A DNA stretch of 64,000 nucleotides from Ridgeia piscesae. Its lineage: Eukaryota > Annelida > Polychaeta > Sabellida > Siboglinidae. A model generated the notes under the pieces. It made no database searches and was not told the origin of the DNA. It worked only from the letters and a program-made list of their open reading frames with translations. Position 1 is the first letter of the stretch; every line of letters starts with the position of its first letter. Positions 1 through 58,100 of this stretch are shown here, one piece after another. Location: contig JAODUO010000156.1 in the NCBI GenBank assembly GCA_025642075.2, positions 487,001 to 551,000 on the forward strand. The letters run 5' to 3'. Both the position numbers and the translations under genes were made by a program.

Positions 1-44360
<44,360 letters not shown>

Positions 44361-44583
44361 ATTGAAGACAGTTCCAGCACTACCCAGAACATATGGTTCA
44401 ATCCCAAAGTTGACGTGCACCAATGTATTATAAAGTGGATAGCCCTGTGGTCGTGTGGTGTTGTACAAGTCATGTCAAGTCTCTGTTGTATGTATGTATG
44501 TTACCAGCAGTGCTGTATAACAGATACATTGTTTATTGTATAGCCCACAATGCAGTGCTGCAATACAAGCTTTCACAAATAAA
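44361..44583 (+). terminator. kinesin 3' UTR with possible polyadenylation signal
   Basis: An AATAAA hexamer lies at 44578-44583, about 220 bases after the stop codon. Neuronal kinesin mRNAs often have much longer 3' UTRs, and another AATAAA occurs at 48411-48416, so the actual cleavage site is uncertain. Confidence 0.35.
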
Positions 44584-47500
44584 ACCAGTTTGCATGACTG
44601 GGTTAACTTGATCAGATAAGATATTTTCGGGAGTGATTTGGACTTGTTTCTAATGGAACGAATTAGGTGTAATGTTTCTTACATTGATTCTACATGACTA
44701 CTTCCATAAAATGGAAGCAGTCAGAAAGAATGTTTATGTGAAATGTTAATAATAGTTTATTAGGTTTGTCTAACAAGCAGAATAGAGAGTTAGGTAGAAC
44801 ATGATCATTTCTTTGCATATGTGTGTATATAATTGGCAAAATGTGTAAAGATATGTGACTAATAGTGTGACCACTGACATAGCAGCTGGAATGTCTGAAC
44901 AGGTTAATCGAGTCATGTAAATAAGCCATATGCTACCTTCCACCAGCCAGCACTGAATGTACATAGTCTGTTGCTTTTAGGCTCAATGGACATCTTCCAT
45001 TGCTGCTTGGGTTGTTGTTAACTAAGTTGTAAGATTTCATGGTAGGCTTTCTTATTCTCATAACAGGGTTGAAAGTTATAGCAAAGGTTTCTCATATAAT
45101 GCTACTAACCTGTTATTGACAGAAGGTTAACACTGACATGCAATTACAAAAATATGTTCATTATGTTAGAACATTTTTGTTTTTGTCAGCATCATACAAA
45201 AACAGGATAATATATCATATTAAAATTATATATTAAAAGTAGTCAATGCTAATCTAGCTCCCATAACTGGTTACATGAGCAACTGTTTTAAAGAAAGACA
45301 ACAGGATCGATTTATGGTTTTGTTATGCTATACAAGTTTTCTTACCTCGAAACATATTTCTAGTCATTCTGCAGAGAATCAAACATTTTAAGAGCAGAAT
45401 ATGATGTTATGGTTATGAAGATGTGTACTTAACCATCTGATATGGATGCATTGGAGTTTGATGGATGTGTTGATAGCCGTTGTTTATTCCATTGCAATTG
45501 TTACGAATGTAGCAGAGTGCTCGTGTATTGTGGCTACAAATGGTTACTGGCAAGTTTTGCTAATCCAATGAGTTTACTTGTATGTTTTTAGGAGATTATT
45601 TCACAAATGTTATTCTAACATCACAGATACATAGACACTTAGGCCGTATGATATTATGACCCAGAACTAAATGGTTTCGCTCCTAGATTGTTGGATAGGA
45701 TGTTGTGTCTGCTTCTGCTTCTCTGGGACCTGCTTGGAGTTGTGCTTCAGGTCAGAGGTCACTTTTTTGTCAAAGTTTGCACTTCAGTTCAGAGGTCACT
45801 CAACTCTACTGTTGATCTGTGATAACTTCTGTACTTTCAAATATATTGTGCCCATGTAATCATTATACATTTTCTGAAAAACAGATCACTTTCAAAATCC
45901 TGTTAGGATTGTTTAGTTATTCACATTTGCACTGCTGTGCTGGATGTTGTTTTAATCTTTTGGAAACCATTGCTTGAAAATGGCTTTAATATCGTTTTTG
46001 GAAGTTTTAAGTAAATCCCTGAAAAGCAATTTGATATGATAAATTACCAAAATATTCCTTTTTAAGGTCCAGGAGCTGATGTTGTATATGCCCACTAGGA
46101 TAGTTGATATGTTTGTATATATCCGTGCATGCATATATGTATGATATATAATATATACATTTTTGTTTTATATGTATATTTGTTGTTATTACACATCATT
46201 ATATAGTTCAACATAGACCCCCGTAGCTAATTCCACTTCAATTGTATGCATATTTATTCCATGTGATACAGTGATACAGTTACATGATCATGTTGAGCAT
46301 GCTTTGATATTGCTTAAATTTTGTTTATTGACGTGGATTAACTGTTGCTCATTTTTAGCAAAAAACTCTGACATGTTGACACTTTAGGAAATTTGTTTAT
46401 CTGTTTTCACATACATATTTATGTAGCGAACTGTTATGTAGTTAAAAGAACTACCATACCATCTCCTATGTAAGGTACTGAGGTAGTTATCACTAATGAC
46501 ACAATGTTGAGTTCATGTTTATGCCTGGCAGTGCCTCTGTAGTTCAGTGGAGGGTTGTCTTTGCAAGATTCATGTTAATGCCAGGAATCATTCAGTACTG
46601 TACATGCCACTGTTATTGGCATTTTTTGCAACTGTCTGCCTCTTGATGTTGTTGTCAAATCTTGCAGCTGCTTATAGCACTCTGCTAAGTGTTCCAAATC
46701 CTTCCACCATCAATGTCAACTGATAGGTTAAGTGACACATGGGATGATGTCCCACTCCAAGTGTAAGTTTCAGTTTTGTTGTTGTTCACTTTGCAATAAC
46801 CTGCTTTCTGGGGAGGGCCATTCTTTAGTGCGACTGCACGCCCTGAGATTTGGTCACTCAAAGTCAACATGATGTCATGCTTCCCTTTTCCACAAAATGT
46901 AGAACATTGCCAGCTATTGGCATCCCTAAATGGTCATATGAAATGTGCACATGCAGAATACACATCACTATTTAAATCTTCAGCATGATGGTTATCACAC
47001 AGGACACCATGTGATACCTGTAATGGGGTAAAATCTTCCTGTGTGGTTTGTACGTTTACTCGTTAGTTGCCCCAGTTCAGATGGTATAAATAGGGGCCTG
47101 ACTGTTAGTCAGAGCCGAGGTCAGTTTTTAGGGTGAAGTCTGTCTAAATCATCCCTTTGTTTTCTGTAGTTCTTACACGAAGATGATAACATACATGTCC
47201 AATGAAAAGTTTAATTGTTGCACTTCCAAAAAAACTTCACAATTTTCCCAGTTTCAGCAGTGACATTGTTTATACACTTTTTATTTTAAATAGTGTATGC
47301 AGTGTTATCAAATTATTGCAGTCCTTTCATGCAAGTTCTAATGCAGTACCATAACTATTTAACAGAAGAATCCTCCCAATGGCTATTGATAGTCATTTCT
47401 GGGCAGCCAATGAGCACATAGCATGGGGATGGGCAAACAAGAGAGAATGCAAGTGAACTCGGTTGAATAGTCTTTTTTTATTTATTTACATCAGTTAACC

Positions 47501-48930
47501 TATCTGTGACATTTGTTACACAATATATTAATAATGAAATTCAATCCTTTCTTTATACAGTTGCAAATATCTACATAAAATCAAAAGTTAGAAGTGCGCC
47601 TTTGTCACGTTAATTCAGAAAACATCTCTCAGTACAATTCAGGTGAATCAGGTGGTTTTTGTAGACACCTGTGAGGTAGATAGTGCGAATGTTAGGGCTG
47701 CCTTGTTGCCAGCTGGCCGTACTTAGTAGGTCAGCACATGATGCTTTCAACAATTTGTAAAATACTGTGAGACTTGATTTACACCCCCAAAGTTTATTGT
47801 ACCACTAAAAAGATAGATGGAAGTTGTAGTGTCAAAAAGCACTTGTAATATATCAATGATTTTGGCAGTGTAATTGAAAACAAATGTACAAATGAAATGC
47901 TTATTTTCCCAAGTTAATAATTATTTGTGATTTTATGGCAGTCATGACACGAATGAATACACGTGTAGACTAATAGTATGCCACAAGAACAGTGTGAATC
48001 ATTGCATCTTGTGAGCTCATCTACATAGACAGTTGGCAGCATGATTCAGAAGTGTAAACTACTGCAGAAGGTTAACACATTCCACAGAGTCAGTGGATGG
48101 AGTGATGAGGTGTGGAAGAGGCAGTGGATGAGAACAAATGGCTCTGGACTTGGGTGTCATGGAGTCGCTGGTAGTTAGACTTGGGGGTCACTGGTCAGCG
48201 ATTCCTGGTAGTTAGACTTGGGGGTCACTGTTCAGTGAGTCACTGGTAGTTAGAATGGGTGGATACACTGGGATGTCAGTGAAGTGATGTCATAATGTAA
48301 TGATAAGAAACTTGAAACAGAATCTCACGGTTGTACAGCTAATAATTACGTGAATGCGAGTGTTGTGTAAGTTTACGTCATATTCCAGGATGTATATAGT
48401 TTCCCACTGTAATAAATTGTATTATTTGTCATCTCAGATGAACGCACAAGAGAATATTTACAGGTGCAATACGATAGGTCAGCTACTGCTTACAAGTCAT
48501 GGTGCATTGTAATAATCTCAGTAGGACCCAGTGCATTCTCATGATGTGCAGTATACATTAACATTGACTGAGCATACGTTGGAGTTGTGTGCAATGGTAA
48601 TGTGATGCAGGGTGTCAGAGAAAGGTAAATGTGTTCAGTTGCTCATTACAGTCTCTAGGTTTGTCACTGTGTTCAGGTGTGTTGTGTGAATGTTGGTCAT
48701 GTATTGCCGACAGCGTAATGAGATGTGCTACATTGTGGGCGTGTGTTCAGACGGCCTGTCAGCTATCACTGTGTGTATAATGAACAACTGTTTGTAGTCA
48801 CTATGGTGTCTGTCTGTAGTCACTGTGGTGTGTAGGAGTGATGCTATTAAACAAGTCTGCAAGCTGGCCATGTGTTGTCACATTTTTAGGGATCACCTCA
48901 GAATATTTATCTAGACACACCTATAGTTTT
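44584..48930. other. intergenic sequence or long kinesin 3' UTR
   Basis: About 4.3 kb of AT-rich sequence without a supported coding region. A TATAAATAG-like word near 47084 is followed by a GC-richer stretch (see findings). A ~100-bp stretch near 48160-48260 repeats GGTAGTTAGACTTGGGGGTC-like words about three times. Confidence 0.5.
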
Positions 48931-49084
48931 TAGTCCTTTTAGACTACCCGGTAGTCGGAAGAAGGGGGTACTGTGCACCCCCCGGAAATATACTTTTAAT
49001 TGGTATCACTAGATTGGAAAAAATACGTAGAAAACGGTTTGCTATGTTAACAAGTCAGCAAAATGTCCCACGTATCATTTTTAT

Positions 49085-49480
49085 GCAAACTAGTGCTGCC
49101 ATTATTGAAAAATCTAATGTTCACTATATCTCAGCCAATATTACAGATAACTGACAAAATAAGGTGTATAGACCCTATGTGATGAGGGTCAGCGACCATA
49201 ATAAAACTATTGTTGACATGATCAAATGTTTCTATGACAGTTTAGTATGCAAATTAGTGCCGCCATTATTGAGAAATCTATTTTTCACGTTATCTTGGCC
49301 AATATTGCACATAACTGCACATATAAGGTCTCCAGACCCATGTTTTCAGGGTAAACGATCATCAATGGACCATTCTTGAATTAACGACATATGCATGCTA
49401 TGCAAATTCTAAAGTACCAACATTACCGTAAATGTGACTTTTTCACTGTATCTCAGCCAATATAACAAGTAAGTTGAAAG
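49085..49480 (+). repeat. three diverged ~155-bp tandem copies
   Basis: GCCATTATTGAAAAATCTA...TATCTCAGCCAATATTACAGATAACTG near 49105 recurs near 49258 (GCCATTATTGAGAAATCTAT ... TTGGCCAATATTGCACATAA) and near 49420 (CACTGTATCTCAGCCAATAT). They lie just outside or in the left arm of the inverted-repeat element and may be its subterminal repeats. Confidence 0.7.
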
Positions 49481-52020
49481 GGTTTTTTGAGGGCATCTAC
49501 TTACGAAATTGTGTATTTTGAATAAAGAAATTCCACTAAGTTAATTTACCAACTCATTTACTGATCCAGGTAAATAGCAAGTCATAATTATCTTTTCTTA
49601 GCTGCCGCGCCTGAACCTCTCATGGGCTTCATGCGATACGTGTTAGATCATCTTTCAGCATCGCTTTCACTGAAATCGTCAAAGTCAAACTCGTCCATCC
49701 TAGTTTTGCTCCTCCTCTTTTACCTCTTCATGATCACCAGTGTCCAGAAGATTAACCAGTGAGTTTGGTAACGCAGCACCGCAGGACCACACCGGTTCCA
49801 ACACTCCATCCTCAGTCCTTATCCACCCCGGCCCATCATCGTAGGGTTTTAATTTTACCAGGAAGGATTCGTCAGCACACTTATATAAGCTTACGTGGTG
49901 GTTCAACCACTGGAGATGTGGCTTCAAAGCAGAATGGCAGGAGGGAAGGCGAAACAGGTCGATCTTAGATTTGGAAGCGAATTTCTCGTCCTCAACCACG
50001 ATCTTGCGCAGGAGTTTGGCACGGAGGTCATCCATCGAAGACTCGCGGTTCTGTCCGTACATCAGACAGGTGAACTCTTCCAACTGCTTCAGTATGTGAT
50101 ACTTGAGGCTCAATTCCTCACTGAGTTGCCTGAATACTATATGAAACCTGGGGTGTTTCTCCAGCTTTTTCAGGGGCCCCACCTTCCCCTTCCCTTTGAA
50201 GGCACTGGCGCGGTCTTCTCCACTGAATACATACATCCCAAGAAGCGTCGAACAGTAGTCTTCTCCAAGGGATACTGCGAGATCAGAAAGGTTGATTAGT
50301 TGTCGATGTTTCCCTGACCCGATATCATGGTATACAGTCAGCTTGCTCCATGGCGTGGGCGTGGTAAAGTAGAATCACGAAGATATCTATGTCAGGGGTT
50401 CTGACTACTGCGTTCTTGTATCCATGCAAGGGCTGCGGCGCGATGGAAGTACAGCACCATTCTCGTATCAGTCTCCTCTTGGTGGTTGTAGATTGTGGGC
50501 AGTTCACGCTCCTCGACATGAAACACAAAGGGCCACTGATGTTTGAAAGCTGAGGTAATAATAGAAAGAGTGAAGCCGATCTGATCTATAAGAATAATGC
50601 GATATTTATGTAATAATAACAACACAGACTTTCAACTCAATTCACCATTTAATGAGACGAGTTGATGGGCTTTCTCTCCTATGATCAGCATAGCCATCTC
50701 GGTTCTCTCCAGCCTTGTAGCTGCCTGTTGAGTACTCCATACTCGCAGCAGGAGGTGGCAGAGCTGCTTCTTGTTGTCGTCATTTGCACGGAACATATTA
50801 GTCGTATGGTTTCCTTGTCGATGATCCAGCCAGAATAATCGTCTCTGAACCCCTGCGCCTCAACCTCTCCAGGGTTTTGATAGATTGTGGATGGTAACTG
50901 TCAGTCGAGATGCTTCTTAGCCACCATCTGATCAAGAACTTGTAGGCATATCTCACCACAAGTCGGGGGAAGATTGGTAAGATTATGGAGCAGCGTCGTG
51001 CGGTCCTGGATGAACAGGACATCCTTATGGTATGGCAGTTCGTTTGGGGTTATGTCTTCCAGATGGTAGTGTAGGGTGGCGGCTTTGTTCAACTTGGAGG
51101 GGAAAAAAACTCTGGTGTTCCAAGGCTGGTGGTGCAGGCACCAGATAGTAATTCATGAGTTCTTCCAAGTACACTTGATAATTGTGACTCTGAGACTTGA
51201 CCTGATATTGCATGACCTGGAATTATAAATTTGGAATCAACGTCCAATCACTACAAAATCATCTGATACAATAACTGTTTAAGTGAATTAACTAATATTT
51301 GTTTGAAATTGCATTCCAACCGCAATCTTTCAGAGGTCCCATCGTCCAGTGATGACTCATGTCTGCCTCCCGTCTACGACTACGCAAAATGATTTTGTAT
51401 ATGGCACATCTCTGACCTCGGATTCCTCAAAATAAAGACGCTACATAAATTTACTATTATTATTATTTGGGCGACACGTGAAAAACAACAGGATCACTCT
51501 ACAATGTAAAAGTAATGGCAAGCACTAAAAATTCAACAATTAAAACAAAATAGATCCCGGGTATTAGAACACATGATTACCTTTCCCTGGGATGATGATC
51601 TTCTTGTTGCAGGTCTCCATAGTCTTGCGTTTTGTCTTCTTGATGGTCTTTTCATAAAACTAGCCCTGTATGGAGGTTGTGGGTAAGGACACTGGACACT
51701 GGAGATCATGACGAGGAAGAAGAGGAGGAAAACGAGGATGGACGGGTTTGACCTTGATGATTTCAGTGAAAGCGATGGTGAATGATCTAATGATTATCAT
51801 ATTGAAGCCCATGAGAGGTTAAAGCACGGGAGCTCAGAAAGATCATTCTGGCTTGCTGTTTACCTTTAAATGAGTTGGAAAATGAACTTAGTGGAATTTC
51901 TTTATTCAAAATACCTTGAATTGATCTCCATATTAACCTTTGGTCGCAAAAACAACATGATATTTCGTAAGTAGATGCCCTCAAAAACCCTCTCAACTTA
52001 CATGCAATATTGGCTTAGTA
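49440..52020. mobile_element. degenerate element with ~300-bp inverted arms
   Basis: The segment at about 49440-49760 is repeated in inverted orientation at about 51690-52020. Shared words include TTTTTGAGGGCATCTACTTA, GAATAAAGAAATTCCACTAA and GATTTCAGTGAAAGCGATG. Between them the minus strand holds a decayed protein-coding region whose C-terminal end lies inside the left arm. This could be a transposon with long terminal inverted repeats or a tail-to-tail pair of copies. Confidence 0.75.
49700..51213 (-). pseudogene. decayed protein of an uncharacterised multicopy invertebrate family
   Basis: Minus-strand pieces read in order: LHYHLEDITPNELPYHKDVL, FIQDRTTLLHNLTNLPPTCG, STDSYHPQSIKTLERLRRRG, DDNKKQLCHLLLRVW, HQEETDTRMVLYFHRAA, NPDIDIFVILLYHA, DIGSGKHRQLINLSDLAVSL, and an intact tail of 178 codons starting MYVFSGEDRASAFKGKGKVG. 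The order matches a family I remember as multicopy, unnamed predicted proteins in invertebrates (LHGYTGCDSVSAFAGKGK...FTCALY). At least three frame changes are needed. Function is unknown to me. Confidence 0.6.
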
Positions 52021-54120
52021 ACAGCAAAAAAGTCTTCTGACTCGACTATTTGGCCCATAGGTCCAATGTGTATAAGCCGTGCCCTCTCGGAAGCCGTTGA
52101 AGATCTGTTTTTCAAATTTTGCATAGAGATTCTTAGCCTAGGGTACTGTCACTATGTACAAGAAATGTAAATTTGATTTACACATATTTAGGCTTCCTAG
52201 GGTCCTTTAGAGTCTAAAAACTGGTATATTTTTAAGTTTCACTTCAGGCCTTCTATTGTCCATCCTGACTGTGACCATTTGCTCTCCTCAAACTGTGGTT
52301 AGAGGCTATATCAATAACCCAGTAGTTCCCGGCAAACCTGGACAGTTGCTTCCTGCATATTTTAACCTAATATCTTCATTTAGACTACTGATTTTGTAAG
52401 CAAGTTGTGTGTATTTTAATGTTTGTTTATTTATCTCTAACATGATGTGACGTTGGTGTTTACTGGTTAAAGATGTATTGTAACTTGTATGTGACAATTG
52501 ATAAAGATTAAAAAAACTGTAGTTAAAAAATTTCCCTATTGATATTGTTTGCTGTTTCCACACAATTTGGCTGTGTTTCTGGTTATCTGATATGAATAAC
52601 CAGAGAAAATGCCAATTAGGTTATTACAATGAATATACTACAATTTGTATTTGATTGAATGTTTCCAAGGGCACTTTGGCCTCCCCATAAGCTACAGACT
52701 GAAAAAATACTTGTTTATTCATCTTTAGGTGACAAACATGTAAAATTAATATTCCGAACATCTATATAATCTGGGTGGATTGGAAGTAGATAACTCCATC
52801 TTGACTGTAAGTGACAAAAAGAGAAAGTAAAATATTCTAGACAATTATAGAAGTCACACACTATTGATATTGTCTGCTGCTTTCACACAATATGGCTCTC
52901 TTTTTGGTCATCTCATATGAATAACAAGAGAACATGCCAATTACATGAATACAGTGAAGAGGCTAAATAGCGACTGTGATTCACCAAGCCACATTTCATT
53001 CATAATTGCTAACTCACAATTATAGCCCAAAGGACTTCAGGGCCCATTTATTTTCATTGGAAGGGATTTAACAAGTACTTATTTGACATCACTGTATATC
53101 AGTGCATGTTTCCAGAATTAAAGTATGTTGCTGAATGTTTAGAGGTCATTATTAAAAGTTTAATTTACCAGTAGCTGGAGATACAGGAGTGTTTAAGCCT
53201 AAATGACCAGTTTATTGATTCTATTAACGTTTTGAGATTATCCCTTCTGAGTGTGTCTGAAACACTGCTATAATAGTGTTATTTCACATATTGATGTAAC
53301 CAGGTAAGCACATAAAACTAACTGGTAACAATACATTATCACAGATTGGAAATGTCCATGTAATTCATGGTATCCATCTAATAGAAATATATTTTGTGCC
53401 TTTCTGAACAGATTGGTAATGTTATTGCCATGTCTATTTAAATTAAGGATGATCTCAAAAATATAGCGAATGCTTCATGACTAGCATTTATTAATCATAT
53501 TTGTTTTGGACCTGCAAAAATATCTCTAACTTAGTAACTACCTTTGTGGATTTTAATATATCACCAGTTGGTAGGTCAGAGGCACGGTCAAAGGAAGTGA
53601 GTAAACATAAAATGAGGTGAGTGGAGATCAGGACTTGGAAGATAATGCTTCCATACAGCCACAAAGGTTAGTGTGTTAATATATCTTCTGAAACTTAACA
53701 CAGGTTAGCAGTTGGTCTGTACTCAAATCTCCAGTCAGGAGATCTCCAATTCAGAGTGTAGTTTACACATTTAAATTTCAGCAAGAATAAAACTAATACA
53801 TGTATTAAGTCGTATTGTTTTAATAAATAGCAAAACATAAGTTGTAACAATATAATAAATGTTTAAATTGTGAAGTACAAACTCTTAATATAATGTAATA
53901 AGCATTAACAAACATGTTAAACAGTCAATAAATTAATATGTCTACAGGACATAAGTTTTTCTCACAATACACTTGCATTATATATTAACGGTGATTATAA
54001 ATTGTATATCTCCTGTTGGAATATTACATAATTATTATAATAAATATGACAATAACAAACAAAAAACAAGTTAATTATTTGCCTTAAATATTTGTGCTGG
54101 CCTCTGTGCCTGTAATCTTC
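52021..54120. other. intergenic sequence between convergent genes
   Basis: Apart from the dispersed repeat copies at 52310-53070, AT-rich sequence with no supported gene. The last few hundred bases should contain the 3' UTR of the minus-strand ZCWPW1-like gene. Confidence 0.55.
52310..53070. repeat. two diverged copies of a dispersed repeat
   Basis: The stretch around 52540-52620 (TTGATATTGTTTGCTGTTTC, GATATGAATAACCAGAGAAA) is repeated around 52860-52945 (TTGATATTGTCTGCTGCTTT, CATATGAATAACAAGAGAAC). GGAAGTAGATAACTCCATCT at about 52783 also occurs in a kinesin intron near 26399, with further similarity downstream (CACAATGTGGATGTGTTTCT near 26556). No coding capacity. Confidence 0.65.
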
Positions 54121-55127
54121 TCATTCTTCAAACTCCATGGGGTCTGAGTCATACCCTGCACTGAGACTGTTCAGCTTCTCTGCGCCAGTGATATCACTGA
54201 GGGCTGCATGTCCTTGCTCCACATCAAACGGCTCTGAGTCACCGTCTCCGTCAAAACCTTGTCTTCTGTCCATGCTGGCCGAGGTCAACTCTAAGTCAGG
54301 GAAGAGTTTATCCTCGAGATCTATGCTGAGGTCATCGGTGATGTCATCTACAGGTCGCTTTAGTGACAGGGTCTTCTTGATGGTGTCTTCAGATGTCTTT
54401 GATCCATCTTTTGTCTTCTTTGCACCACACTTCTCTGCTGAATCTTGATTCTCAGACTTCTTCTTTGTTTTGTTATTTGTCTTGTCATTTGTCTTACTTG
54501 AATTCTCGGTTGTCTTCTCGGTTGTCTTCTCGGTTGTCTTCTCGGTTGTCTTCTCGGTTGTCTTGCCGTTTGTCCTCTTATCTGTCTTGTTATTTGCAGG
54601 CTTTTTCATGATAGAAAACGTCTTGTTTTTCGTAGCCACACCACTCATTTGATCTTTGTCTTTTACTGCATCAGTCACATTGTCCTTGACTTTAGTCACG
54701 TTATGTACATTTGGAGCAATGAACTTGGGTTTGGCGGCAACTTTTGGTTTTGTTAGAGTCTTTTCCTTGTGAGCGAGTAACTTTGCATTGGCACTGCTGA
54801 CATGCGATTTTGTTGTGCTGTTAGGGTCAATGTTCTCCTTATTGACATCCTTCTTGGTGACAGATTTCTTCACTGACACAGTGGATTTCTTTGGCTGAGA
54901 TTCGGCAATATCACAGCTCAGCTCCATTGTAAACACTTCACTGTCTGATTCCAACTTTGGCACTGAGGGCCTCACTTTGAAAGTCTCCTGTTTCGGAGGC
55001 TGAAATGATGGTTTTACCTTTGGAGCATCTTCACCGCTGCTGGATTTCACTTTCCTTTTCTCCTTGGAACCAGCTGTTTGATTATCTAAGCTTGGTTTCT
55101 GCCTTTTACATTTCTTTTCACTGTCTT
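54121..55127 (-). CDS. ZCWPW1: ZCWPW1-like terminal exon: disordered basic tail with acidic end
   Basis: Acceptor GTTGCAG at the 55128 side, stop codon at 54121-54123. 335 codons including the stop, Lys/Thr/Ser-rich and probably disordered, with an internal 12-bp repeat giving TEKT five times (about 54507-54566) and an acidic end (SAGYDSDPMEFEE). No domain is recognised. The remaining 3' side has no strong AATAAA; an ATTAAA on this strand lies at about 53819-53824. Confidence 0.88.
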
Positions 55128-58100
55128 CTGCAACAAATTCAGTTTAGTTTGGTTTGAGTTGTGCCAAAAAAGGCAGCTTTTAAAAATAAATTGACATTTG
55201 TAATTAAATGTTACAACAACTATTTTGAAGGGTAACAAGCTTCATAATTGATGGGTTTTTATAACCATAAATCATACCAGATAAACAAATCTAGTCTACT
55301 TAGTCTTGCAAAAAGACCATTTAGTGAAATGCAATATATTAATATTGGATGAACCACAGATGACATGGAGAAGCTGACAAATTAAATAAACATACCATTT
55401 CGGTTCCATTTTGTTTTTGTCTTGACAGAGCTGCTGTCTTCACCAAGTGCATTCTTTTGCATGGCTTTCTTCTTTTTCTTCTCCTTTGTCTTCTTCACTT
55501 TCTCTGGCTCATAATCTGACACACCTACAAGGACCAATTGCAGTTTCATGATCATGCCTGGAGTTTTATTGCCAGTGCGTTAGTCCTCATTCTTCAGTCA
55601 ATATTAAATAAAATCACACCAGTTGGATGAATCTCTTCAGTATCATAAATGACAGTAGTTTCCGATCCTAATTATTAGCAAATAATCAGCATCCAGATTG
55701 GTTTATTCTTAAATTTATAAATATTACATCTAAATATCATAAATAGATCAGGATTTTTCATATAAGGGCAATTTGCTCAGATGAAAGACTGTGAAAACTA
55801 CATGTTGTAAAACATAATATAAGGAGAGCGATAATAAGTGGTTTAGTGTTTCCAAGTGGATCAGTTGTAACTTGTAGGCAAGTACATGTTTGTCCATGTC
55901 AGAATTTTGCCAAACAGGTCTTTATATATTATGATGTTGCTTTTATCCACTGGTAATTAAAATGGTCGAGTTCACATTTTGAAATTGTTCTTTTAATGCA
56001 GATGTTCATTACTTCAGTATTAACATTTGGCACACAGTAAATTGCCTGACTTCTGTGTCCTCCTTAAACCAACCCAAGACTTTGTACTTTCCTGAAATAT
56101 AAATATGTTAAAGATGCTTTTAGCATGTCAAATTTTTATTAACTGCCATAACTCAGCAACTACCTGGTACTCATCATATCTTCATAATATTTGCAGTGTA
56201 ATATAGATGTATGACAGGAGAGTTGCATGTGATAAACTATTCAATTCAGAATAATCTAATAACAGTTTAAATTAAACTTCCCATGTGAGTGGGAGTTGTT
56301 CCAGCCAACATTCTTCAACTATACGCACCTTCGTTGTCACTGGGTAAGAAATCAAGTATTTCCTTTGTGTCCCTCATGATTCCCTCTGCGTCATTCAACA
56401 TGTCCTCCACATCACCATCAGCCAACTCAAACGTCTCCAAGTGCACCTTCTGTGGCTTGCTTTTCTTCTTCATAAACATCACCTGTGGACAACTGCTGGT
56501 GCTCGCTGAATCAAACAGGAACCAACTCTAAAAGACGACTAGTCAATGAAACTGCATTGTTAAAAGGAAAGTTCTTATATATCACAGCATCCACTAGTCC
56601 TTAGGAAGTGCTTTACACTTTACCCTCTAGCAGGCCTGCTCAATCAAACACAATCTCAACATCTCTGGGAAGCATTCAGCCATGTGTAATTAATGAGTAT
56701 GTAAATGTTCACCATTGTCAGTAACCAGTTACTCATTCATACATCTGACTGAAATGGAGCAATATAGACTGAATAAACTTGCCCAAGGTACGACATAACA
56801 GAACCTGGATTCTCTTAAAGGTGTGGTGCATTAGCTCTGCCAATATCCATACCAGACAGTATCTATTCCAACAGCAACAGGCCCAGAGGATCCAGCAACA
56901 GGACAGATATAATAATAAAAAACAATACTTATATAAAAGTTAGTTGCCTAAGAATTTTCACTTAGAATCATTGTTTGCAATTTAATGATTAACTGTGTTT
57001 AATGTAAGACAGAGAGTGGGTTGTACTAAAGATTGATTAGTCACAAGTTATAATGAACGAAAAAATATCACTCAACTTTGCTATTGATAATACATTAACT
57101 ACAAACATTGAACAGCAGAGACTTACAGAATGAGGTTGTCATGTTGTGTAATAAAGAGATTCAATCATTTCATCGTATTTTATTAACAGTGAAGATGTGA
57201 TGATTCAAACTTCAGAGGTGAATGTCGTGTAGGTATAGCAGAGTCTATTAGAATAACAAGTCTTCAGAATAGATGGGTTGTGAGAGGTACATGAATCATT
57301 ACATTGTGAATTCTGTGAGGCATCGTCAGTGATATTGATTCCCCACTTGCCGCAGTAACGCACACTAAAGCTGAACCGCAGCAGGCGATCCTGTAACACA
57401 AGTCTATGATGATGAACAGTTTCACGTTAATCTACTTCAAGGCTGGGCTACAGCCAGAAATAGGTCTATCATGCTACTTCAATATCAAGTACAAAATATA
57501 ACATTTAATTTGGGCATGCATTTGTGTGTGTATGCGTGTGTATGTGTGTGTGCATGTGCATATGTATCCACCTGCTACAAAGGTGTTATAAACAGAGAAA
57601 GTCTACAGCATGACCCCCTGCTACATGTATTGAGCTGTTGATATTGAAGCACACTGGAAGAACGACGCGTCATGTCAGAAACTAGCCCACATAAATAGCA
57701 GCTATGATGAGTATTGTCTCTTGAGACAAAAGCGGGCCACTACATCCAAAATGGGGGAGTCACCTAAACCATACAACACATGCTTGTTCAAATATAATAA
57801 TGTTAACTGTTGTATACAAGGTAAAAAGCATATTATTGATGAATTTTATTTGATTAAGTATGTTGTGCTGGTGAGATGGAGTTAGGAACTGGAACACACC
57901 TTAAGGGGCATGTCAAGGGCCTGCAGGGCTTTTCTTTTGGCAGCATTCACCCCCATGGAGTGGTTCACCCCACGTATCAGCACCTACAAGAGCAACAATT
58001 CATCTATTTACTGCCCTATCTATTCACCTGACATACCAGCACATTGATTTATGATATTGTTGGACATGTGTTTGTCTGGTGACACAGTGACGTTAATAGA

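Noticed and set aside
46685..46870. Minus-strand 61-codon frame
   Set aside because: Short, no domain, no splice partners; probably repeat-derived non-coding sequence.
49759..50299. + strand frames opposite the decayed element protein
   Set aside because: Shadows of the minus-strand reading, which matches a remembered family over its whole length.
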